From assembly GCA_014380605.1 (NCBI GenBank), contig JACMJO010000420.1, forward strand, positions 1 through 5,393: a stretch of DNA of 5,393 nucleotides, in the 5' to 3' direction. Below, piece after piece: positions 1-4,802 of this stretch. This DNA is from Fimbriimonadaceae bacterium (lineage in GTDB: Bacteria; Armatimonadota; Fimbriimonadia; Fimbriimonadales; Fimbriimonadaceae). A program made the position numbers and the translations under genes. The notes below the pieces were generated by a model that worked only from the letters and a program-made list of their open reading frames with translations, did no database searches and had not been told where the DNA came from. Positions within the stretch are counted from its first letter, which is position 1; every line of letters starts with the position of its first letter.

Positions 1-45
1 ATAAAGCAAACCTGCAACAACTGAAGAAACTAAAAGCAATCTCAT
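1..45 (-). CDS. N-terminal fragment of a probable secreted or membrane protein (runs off the left edge)
   Basis: An ATG on the minus strand at 45-43 opens a frame that stays open to the window edge and reads MRLLLVSSVVAGLLY. One Arg followed by an uninterrupted hydrophobic run is what the start of a signal peptide or signal anchor looks like. It lies 72 bp beyond the stop of the M28 peptidase gene and on the same strand, where a following gene would be expected. No clear Shine-Dalgarno precedes the ATG; a weak -10-like TACAGT sits at 64-59. Only 15 codons are visible, so no family can be named, and chance cannot be excluded because the stretch is so short. Confidence 0.42.
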   Translation of the reverse strand, partial: MRLLLVSSVVAGLLY

Positions 46-117
46 AACCAGTAAGCACACTGTACGAATAAACTGCGAGGGGATGCCAGTGTTTTCCACA
101 GGCAATGGAATCGATCT

Positions 118-1296
118 CTACTTTGCCTCTACCGGAATCCCGCCTACCGCTCCGACGGCGAAGATGTAATCGTCCTTGCTCAGCTTCTTCGCGGTGTAAG
201 TTTCAACAACCCCAAGCCTGACCGAACCCTGCCAAACCGGCGACAACGTCTCGCGCCAATAGACGGTGTAACGAGTGCCAGGGGTTCCCTTCCAGGTGAC
301 CGTCGTGTCGTAACCTTGAGCACGATTGATGCGGACGTTGGTTGGTTGTTCGCCCGCATCCCCGAGATGGGCCATGGCGATCAGGTCGATCTTGGCGCTA
401 TTTGCGAGATACCTCCAGTCCATGTGCTCGGGCAGATCGTCGATAGTGTGTTGGTGGGTGTAGTTTTCAACCGCCTCGGTGAACCTAACCGCGCTGAATC
501 CAGCCTGCATAAACGGCGTGTGATCCCCTCCACGCCCGAAGCGGTCGTTCCTAAAAACCAGCTTAACGCCAAAGTTATCGACTGATTCACGGGTGAGAAA
601 CTCGATCACCCGGGCAAGTTCGCGCGATTGATGGGCCTTGGACTCTCCAACGGCTTGATACTCCGCGCTAAAGACTCGAACAAGCTTTTCGTTCTTCTGC
701 CCAACCGGGTTCTTGACGTTGCCGATCATGTCGTTGCTGAGGACAGCATCGATCTTCCAACCTTCTTTGACCGCTCTTTCCGCTAACGCCTTTGAGCCAT
801 AGAGCCCCTGCTCTTCACCTGAGAAGGCAACAAAAACCAAGGTGTTCTTCCACTTCTTCTGGCTCATGATTCGAGCCAGTTCCATTGCCATCGCAACCCC
901 GCTGGCATCGTCGTTGGCTCCCGGCGCCCGTGCATTGAGACCATTGTCACGATCGGCCATGTTGATGGTGTCCAGGTGCCCGCCAATGATAATCCGCCGA
1001 TCCGTTTCGCCCTTCAAGGTCGCAACGACCTGCACAACCTCTTTCTCTTCTGGCACCCGAGCCATCTTTGGAAGCTTGTACTTCATCAGTTCGACCTCCA
1101 AGCCCGGAATCGCCCGATACTGGTCCGCGACCCAATTGGCGGATTCCGTCAGAGTGGGATTGTTGGTGTTCCGGTCGTTCCAGGTGGCGAGTTTTTCAAC
1201 CGTGGCTCGGAGTCGCTTCTGGTCCACCTGCTTGGCGAGGTCCTCGGGAACGATGGTGCCTTGGGCGATAGCGGTCATAGCGATCATCAGAAGCAT
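118..1296 (-). CDS. Secreted M28-family zinc metallopeptidase with C-terminal FnIII-like domain
   Basis: A 392-residue protein that should cleave residues from peptide ends outside the cytoplasm using two zinc ions. A short hydrophobic leader (MLLMIAMTAIAQ, about residues 1-12) suggests export. The catalytic domain spans roughly 15-310 and carries the full M28 set: H107 and D109 in GGHLDT, D129 in GANDDASG (bridging Asp), E161 (base) and E162 (ligand) in SGEEQG, D189 in SNDMIGN, and H283 in HQHTIDD. GRGGDHTPF (D258-H259) is the usual loop before it. Residues about 317-392 (NVRINRAQGYDTTVTW.. through YTVYWRE..) resemble a fibronectin-III-like beta module. I chose ATG 1296 because it starts the leader and has AAGAGG 12 nt upstream. 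The frame is open back to 1575, but that part is Arg-rich, not family-like, and lies opposite the receiver gene. TTG at 1326 would give a leader with an RKR n-region and is the main alternative. Substrate specificity cannot be read from sequence. Confidence 0.9.
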   Translation of the reverse strand: MLLMIAMTAIAQGTIVPEDLAKQVDQKRLRATVEKLATWNDRNTNNPTLTESANWVADQYRAIPGLEVELMKYKLPKMARVPEEKEVVQVVATLKGETDRRIIIGGHLDTINMADRDNGLNARAPGANDDASGVAMAMELARIMSQKKWKNTLVFVAFSGEEQGLYGSKALAERAVKEGWKIDAVLSNDMIGNVKNPVGQKNEKLVRVFSAEYQAVGESKAHQSRELARVIEFLTRESVDNFGVKLVFRNDRFGRGGDHTPFMQAGFSAVRFTEAVENYTHQHTIDDLPEHMDWRYLANSAKIDLIAMAHLGDAGEQPTNVRINRAQGYDTTVTWKGTPGTRYTVYWRETLSPVWQGSVRLGVVETYTAKKLSKDDYIFAVGAVGGIPVEAK

Positions 1297-1306
1297 ATCA
1301 TTACCG

Positions 1307-1314
1307 TACCTCTT
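1307..1314 (-). promoter_or_regulatory. Probable Shine-Dalgarno of the M28 peptidase gene
   Basis: Minus-strand AAGAGGTA lies about 10-12 nt before ATG 1296. It is the only purine-rich ribosome-binding match near the possible starts and supports ATG 1296 over the upstream open frame. The spacing is on the long side. I see no convincing -10/-35 pair for this gene in the short divergent gap, so its promoter probably lies opposite the receiver coding region. Confidence 0.45.
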
Positions 1315-1319
1315 GCGAT

Positions 1320-1346
1320 ATGACAACCCGCGGCTTACGTTACTAT
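1320..1346 (+). promoter_or_regulatory. Possible promoter of the receiver gene, giving a leaderless transcript
   Basis: ATGACA (1320-1325) and TACTAT (1341-1346) resemble -35 and -10 boxes, though with a short 15-bp spacer. A start about 7 nt after the -10 box would fall on the GTG at 1353, which would explain the missing ribosome-binding site. The matches are 5/6 and 4/6 to sigma-70-type consensus, so this is only a weak call. Confidence 0.25.
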
Positions 1347-1352
1347 GAACTC

Positions 1353-1631
1353 GTGCCCAGAGTTTTGGTTTGCGATGATGAGAGGCATATCTTGCGGTTG
1401 ATCCAGGTGAATCTGGAAAGGCAAGGTTATGACGTCGTTTTACACACAGATCATAGAACGGTTCTGGATGCGTTACGACAAGGCGACTTTGGGATCCTCG
1501 TGATAGATGACGATTTCTCCAATCCTTCAACCGCAGAGATTCTAGACGCGATTTCGGAGGATTTGACACTTGCAAGTCTTAAGGTAATGCCAATGGCCCT
1601 AAGGCTGAAACACAAAAAACCTCCACAGTGA
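1353..1631 (+). CDS. Truncated response-regulator receiver-like protein
   Basis: A 92-residue product resembling the first two thirds of a CheY-like receiver domain. Strand 1 and the acidic pair are present (VLVCDDERH, D8-D9), followed by helix 1 (LRLIQVNLERQGY), strand 2 (DVVLHTD) and strand 3 with the expected phosphoacceptor Asp at D52 (ILVIDDDF). The usual Pro of the DxxMP loop is Ser. The protein ends just after a weak strand-4 segment (LKVMPMAL), so the Thr/Ser switch is Ala and the strand-5 Lys, helix 4 and helix 5 are absent. The normal length is about 115-120 residues. GTG 1353 was chosen because it puts M-P-R directly before strand 1, as in intact relatives I recall; ATG 1320 would add 11 unrelated residues. 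There is no Shine-Dalgarno. The last codons (HKKPPQ) come from the opposite-strand terminator. It is probably a decayed or fragmentary receiver, and phosphorylation in the normal way is doubtful. Confidence 0.55.
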   Translation: MPRVLVCDDERHILRLIQVNLERQGYDVVLHTDHRTVLDALRQGDFGILVIDDDFSNPSTAEILDAISEDLTLASLKVMPMALRLKHKKPPQ

Positions 1632-1646
1632 GAATTGGTGCGGAGG
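1614..1646 (-). terminator. Intrinsic terminator of the PEP-CTERM gene
   Basis: On the minus strand, 14 nt after the PEP-CTERM stop codon, CCTCCGCA (1646-1639) pairs with TGTGGAGG (1627-1620) to form an 8-bp stem with one G-U pair and an 11-nt loop. Six T residues (1619-1614) follow immediately. This is the classic rho-independent layout. It overlaps the last codons and stop of the plus-strand receiver gene; read on the plus strand it has A residues before the stem but no T-run after it, so it serves the minus-strand gene. Confidence 0.8.
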
Positions 1647-1659
1647 CTAAGATTGTTCG

Positions 1660-2310
1660 TTAGGCCTTGGCAGTCTTTTTTGCTCGCCGCTTCAGAGCGA
1701 GAGCAAGGCCCGCCGCACCGAGAGCCATGGTGAATGGCTCGGGGACTGCTTCAACGGACAGATTGTCGAAGAACAGATTGCCGTTATTGGTGGCATTACT
1801 AATAAACTCCAGGTCTGAGATTGATCCCGTGAAGTTGAAAGTGTAGTAGTTCGAGCTAACGTTCGAGAACGATTGGCTTACCCCGTTGACTTTGACGTCA
1901 AAAGTGCTTATGTCGCTTAGGGATCCTGCGGGCTTAAGCCAGAACGTTATCTGATAGGAGTTTGCAGTTAAGGCGAGGCCAGACTTCTTGATGCTTCCAG
2001 GGCCCGGCGATCCGGCTAGATCAACCGCGTATTGGCCAAAGAAGTCTGCCGCATAAGCCGATCCAACAAGATCGACGCCAGAAGCTGGATTGCCTAAGAC
2101 TGCCCATGTTCCGTTAGCCGCAGTCTGGAAAGAATCCCCGTTAAAGAGATCCACATAGGTCGTGATTACTGGAGGGACGGAAAAGAAAGTGCTGCTCTTG
2201 GTGTACCCATTCAGAGTTTCAAAGTCCTCGCTGAACACAACCACTGCCTGAGCCTGAGTGGCGGCCACCAGTGACAACAGACCTACCGCAATTCGAAAAT
2301 TCCTCTTCAT
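1660..2310 (-). CDS. PEP-CTERM sorting-signal exported protein
   Basis: A 216-residue exported protein. Residues 1-22 form a signal peptide (MKRNFRIAVGLLSLVAATQAQA) with Lys/Arg n-region, hydrophobic core and AQA cleavage site. The body (about 23-186) is rich in Ser, Gly, Asn and aromatic residues and looks like an all-beta jelly-roll module similar in style to DUF642/carbohydrate-binding proteins (FSEDFE, AVDLAGSPGPG, then alternating strands up to LFFDNLSVEA). The end is a textbook PEP-CTERM tail: VPEP at 189-192, hydrophobic segment about 193-206, then KRRAKKTAKA. In known systems an exosortase recognises this tail and processes the protein at the membrane for surface display or release. 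No exosortase gene is in this window. ATG 2310 was chosen because it begins the signal peptide; the frame is open to an ATG at 2352, but that would lie upstream of the promoter-like box. Ligand or role is unknown. Confidence 0.88.
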   Translation of the reverse strand: MKRNFRIAVGLLSLVAATQAQAVVVFSEDFETLNGYTKSSTFFSVPPVITTYVDLFNGDSFQTAANGTWAVLGNPASGVDLVGSAYAADFFGQYAVDLAGSPGPGSIKKSGLALTANSYQITFWLKPAGSLSDISTFDVKVNGVSQSFSNVSSNYYTFNFTGSISDLEFISNATNNGNLFFDNLSVEAVPEPFTMALGAAGLALALKRRAKKTAKA

Positions 2311-2340
2311 ATCAATCCACGACGCAACGAGACAAAGGTT

Positions 2341-2346
2341 AGTATA
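2341..2346 (-). promoter_or_regulatory. Putative -10 box of the PEP-CTERM gene
   Basis: Minus-strand TATACT (5/6 to TATAAT) ends 30 nt before ATG 2310, which would give a 5' leader of about 24 nt. No good -35 box is present at 16-18 bp spacing; that position is instead occupied by the palindrome at 2365-2377. The heptamer TATACTA is shared with the box ahead of ftsK (4706-4700). Confidence 0.4.
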
Positions 2347-2364
2347 GTGCAATTTTGGAGGAAA

Positions 2365-2377
2365 GACTCGTTGAGTC
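2365..2377. promoter_or_regulatory. 13-bp perfect interrupted palindrome at the PEP-CTERM promoter
   Basis: GACTC-GTT-GAGTC is a perfect 5-bp inverted repeat around a 3-nt centre. It covers the place where the -35 box of the PEP-CTERM promoter should be, so a dimeric regulator binding there could control the gene. Alternatively, in minus-strand RNA it is a small hairpin followed by TTT, and with G-U pairs (GGGG against TTTC) it could act as a second terminator stage after ftsK. The sequence cannot decide between these. Confidence 0.35.
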
Positions 2378-2383
2378 CCCCGG

Positions 2384-2419
2384 AAAAATACGTTCTAGCA
2401 AATTAGTCAGGTAGGAACG
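2384..2419 (-). terminator. Weak intrinsic terminator downstream of ftsK
   Basis: Starting 3 nt after the ftsK stop, minus-strand CGTTCCTA (2419-2412) can pair with TAGAACG (2397-2391) as a 7-bp stem with one bulged C, or as a plain CGTTC/GAACG 5-bp stem. TATTTTT (2390-2384) follows. The stem is short with a 14-nt loop, so termination may be partial. Confidence 0.45.
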
Positions 2420-2421
2420 GC

Positions 2422-4653
2422 TTATTCGTCCCCAACCCAGCCTGTCTCATACTGCGGAGCTTGCCCCTTCAAGGCATCCAACTCGGCCAAACTCATGAGC
2501 ACCTCGCGTGGCCGTGGTCCGTCTCTCGGACCAACGATGTTTCGTTCCTCCATGGTGTCCAACAGCCTCGAAGCCCTCTGGAATCCGATTGAGAACCGGC
2601 GCTGAAGCATCGATGTCGACGCCTGGCCGCGCTCGATGACCCAGGTGATCGCCTCTTCCCAGAGGGGGTCCGCTTCCTGACTGCCAAAATCTCCCGACTC
2701 CTTCTTTGAATCCGCGGCGTTTTCGGCCACCGGATCGATGGTGAATATCGGCTTCTCTTGGTCTCTCCAGAAGGAGCAAATGGCGTCGATCTCTTTCTCG
2801 CTCACGTAACAACCTTGAACTCGAAGCGGCTTGCTGGCATCGATCGGCATGAACAGCATATCGCCCTTGCCGATCAGGTCTTCCGCGCCCTTTTGGTCGA
2901 GAATCGTACGCGAGTCGATCTGCGACGAAACCGCAAACGCGACCCTGGATGGAATGTTCGCCTTGATGATGCCTGTGATCACATCCACGGAGGGGCGTTG
3001 GGTAGCGATGACAAGGTGAATGCCGACCGCCCGGGCGAGCTGGGCCAATCGGACGATACTGGTCTCGACCTCGGCCGCAGCTTGGATCATCAAGTCGGCA
3101 AGCTCGTCGATGACCACCACGATGTAGGGAAGCTTGTCTTGGAAGCTAGCCTGCTCGTTCCAGCCTTGAATGTTTCGGACGCCTTGCTCGCTGAGCAGAT
3201 CGTAACGTCGGTCCATCTCTCGCCAAACCGCTCGAAGAACACCGGGAGCTTCCTTTACGTCCTTGATTACCGGGCACATCAAGTGGGGTATTCGGTCGAA
3301 GAGGGTGAGCTCGACCCGTTTGGGGTCGATCATCACGAGCCTCACATCCTTCGGCGTGTTCCGCATCAGGAGCGAGGTAATCAGAGTTGCCAGCCCGATG
3401 GACTTCCCGGAGTTGGTCGCTCCGCAGATCAACAGGTGGGGCATCTTGGTGAGATCGGCGTACTTGTTGGTTCCGCTAACGTCTTGACCCAGGGCAACCG
3501 TCAGCTTGGACGGGTTGTCCTTGAACTCCTTAGTCTCCACAAGCTCCCGCAGGAAGACGGGAGTGGGAGATGAGTTTGGAACTTCCACTCCAATTGCCGA
3601 CTTGCCGGGAATAGGCGCCTCTACGCGAACATGGGATGCGGCGAGGTCAAGCGCGATGTTGTCGGCAAGAGCGCTGATCCTGGCGACTCGGATTCCGGGG
3701 CCAAGCTGGATTTCGTAACGGGTGACCGTCGGACCAGTGGCGACCTCGATAACATTTGCTTCGATCCCGAACTGCTCCAGAGTGCCTTCAAGGATTTCAA
3801 TGTTCCTCTGCATCTCCACGGCGTTGCGCTTTGCCTTGTTTACATTTTCTGTAAGCAGGGTCGTAGGTGGAAGTTGATAGCCTTCCTTTTGTGTGGTAAT
3901 GCTTAGGTTAGGTGCGTCTTTCTTCGCTTCATCGGCTGCGGCATCTCGGAAAGCCGGAGCTCTCCGAACCTTTTGATCCTTCGACTCCGATTCAGGGTCC
4001 TCGAAGGGTAATCGCTTGGACTTCGATTCATCGTCGGCGTCCATTTGAACCAAAGCGCGGCGAGCAATCTTCGTCTCCTTCTTTGTCGCGCCCCGGGTCA
4101 AAGTCTTGTTCTTGATGTCGACGGCTTTGTCTTTCGTAGATTCCAGCATCACTCGAATCGGAGTGTTAACGCTCAGGATGATGCCAACCATGCCCATCGC
4201 ACCAAGGCCTACCAGCTTTGCCTGACCTAGTAACGAAGAGAAAGCCCATCCAATGATCGCGCCGAGGTAGCCGCCGGATTGCGTAATGGAGTTAGGATCG
4301 AAGTAGTCGAGATTTGGTCCAGGCTGAGCCATGACTCCAACTACGGCCAGAAAAATCAGGGATAGACCCCAGGTCAAGCTGGTGATCCCGATCGCCTTCT
4401 TCCCGGAGATGTAGCCCGCGCCAAGCAGGATCAGAAAAAACGGCATCGCCCACGCCGCTTTGCCAAACAAAGTCTTGAAGAAGCCGCTGAGCACGGCGCC
4501 AAGCACGCCAGTATTGGCAATCATTAACGCGATGAGGGTGATGACCCCCAACGCAACCAGCAGCACGCCCACAATGTCGTGCCCACGATGCGATTGAGTT
4601 TTGGCGACCGCGCGCCCTTTGCCCGAAGCCGATGGCCGGGTGGTGACCTTCAT
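2422..4653 (-). CDS. ftsK: FtsK/SpoIIIE-family DNA translocase
   Basis: A 743-residue membrane-anchored hexameric ATPase that pumps chromosomal DNA at the division septum so that sister chromosomes clear the closing division site. The N-terminus has four or five membrane segments (about 27-47, 67-82, 87-110, 128-143, 147-163). A short, charged, low-complexity linker follows (about 175-255), far shorter than in E. coli and closer to SpoIIIE in size. The alpha domain is about 270-359 (ATGPTVTRYE, GKSAIGVEVPN). The RecA-like motor has Walker A GATNSGKS at 411-418, Walker B VVVIDELADLM around 512-522, ATQRPSVDVITG, and SRVAFAVSSQIDSRTILD. The gamma winged helix (about 660-726, STSMLQRRFSIGFQRASRLLD) is the domain that reads polar DNA motifs and, where present, contacts XerCD. 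ATG 4653 is preferred, with AGGA directly before it and AAGGCAGG farther up. The frame also offers TTG 4695, adding 14 residues, and the promoter-like box would make that a leaderless start. Confidence 0.97.
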   Translation of the reverse strand: MKVTTRPSASGKGRAVAKTQSHRGHDIVGVLLVALGVITLIALMIANTGVLGAVLSGFFKTLFGKAAWAMPFFLILLGAGYISGKKAIGITSLTWGLSLIFLAVVGVMAQPGPNLDYFDPNSITQSGGYLGAIIGWAFSSLLGQAKLVGLGAMGMVGIILSVNTPIRVMLESTKDKAVDIKNKTLTRGATKKETKIARRALVQMDADDESKSKRLPFEDPESESKDQKVRRAPAFRDAAADEAKKDAPNLSITTQKEGYQLPPTTLLTENVNKAKRNAVEMQRNIEILEGTLEQFGIEANVIEVATGPTVTRYEIQLGPGIRVARISALADNIALDLAASHVRVEAPIPGKSAIGVEVPNSSPTPVFLRELVETKEFKDNPSKLTVALGQDVSGTNKYADLTKMPHLLICGATNSGKSIGLATLITSLLMRNTPKDVRLVMIDPKRVELTLFDRIPHLMCPVIKDVKEAPGVLRAVWREMDRRYDLLSEQGVRNIQGWNEQASFQDKLPYIVVVIDELADLMIQAAAEVETSIVRLAQLARAVGIHLVIATQRPSVDVITGIIKANIPSRVAFAVSSQIDSRTILDQKGAEDLIGKGDMLFMPIDASKPLRVQGCYVSEKEIDAICSFWRDQEKPIFTIDPVAENAADSKKESGDFGSQEADPLWEEAITWVIERGQASTSMLQRRFSIGFQRASRLLDTMEERNIVGPRDGPRPREVLMSLAELDALKGQAPQYETGWVGDE

Positions 4654-4700
4654 TCCTAGACTAGCCTGCCTTGACCCGCCATCCTTGGGAGTCAAACACT

Positions 4701-4706
4701 AGTATA
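4701..4706 (-). promoter_or_regulatory. Putative -10 box of ftsK
   Basis: Minus-strand TATACT (5/6 to TATAAT) would place the transcript start near 4694. That gives about 41 nt of leader before ATG 4653, or an almost leaderless transcript if TTG 4695 is used. No convincing -35 box is seen; the DNA upstream is taken up by the octamer repeat array. The same heptamer TATACTA precedes the PEP-CTERM gene. Confidence 0.38.
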
Positions 4707-4712
4707 CGGGAC

Positions 4713-4802
4713 ATTGCCTGAATGCTGGGATGCTTGATTGCTCGATTGGGACCGAAGTCAGGAATCTAGCAATCTAGCAATCCAACAATCCAGCAATTCC
4801 CC
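4713..4802. repeat. Octamer repeat arrays in inverted orientation forming a long imperfect hairpin
   Basis: The gap between ftsK and the upstream gene is built from variants of an 8-bp unit, consensus GATTGCTN. The plus strand carries about four degenerate units at 4720-4751 (for example GGATGCTT, GATTGCTC). The minus strand carries about four closer copies at 4802-4763 (GATTGCTA twice, GATTGTTG, AATTGCTG). Because the arrays face each other, 4720-4747 pairs with 4790-4763. I count 23 of 28 positions paired, including one G-U, with a 15-nt loop (4748-4762). After two mismatches, 4713-4717 pairs with 4797-4793. The array begins right at the stop codon of the upstream gene and ends just before the ftsK -10 box. 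It could terminate or protect the upstream mRNA, or be a genome-wide interspersed repeat; the sequence alone does not say which. Confidence 0.8.

Noticed and set aside
94..110. Terminator after the M28 gene (TTCCA/TGGAA hairpin)
   Set aside because: The stem is only 5 bp, AT-rich, and no T-run follows it on the minus strand.
842..1348. 168-codon open frame on the plus strand opposite the M28 gene
   Set aside because: Composition is Ser/Arg-rich without domain features, and the opposite strand encodes all M28 zinc ligands.
1297..1575. 93-residue N-terminal extension of the M28 peptidase frame
   Set aside because: It is Arg-rich, unlike the family, would bury the leader peptide, and lies opposite the receiver coding sequence, which has real domain similarity.
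2311..2352. Upstream ATG at 2352 as start of the PEP-CTERM protein
   Set aside because: It would add 14 residues before a perfect signal peptide and would lie upstream of the likely transcription start.
2758..3573. 271-codon open frame on the plus strand inside ftsK
   Set aside because: It is antisense to the FtsK motor domain, whose motifs are intact, and its product has no recognisable domain; it is a by-product of codon use.
4720..4802. CRISPR array
   Set aside because: The unit is 8 bp, units are directly adjacent without spacers, and there are no cas genes.
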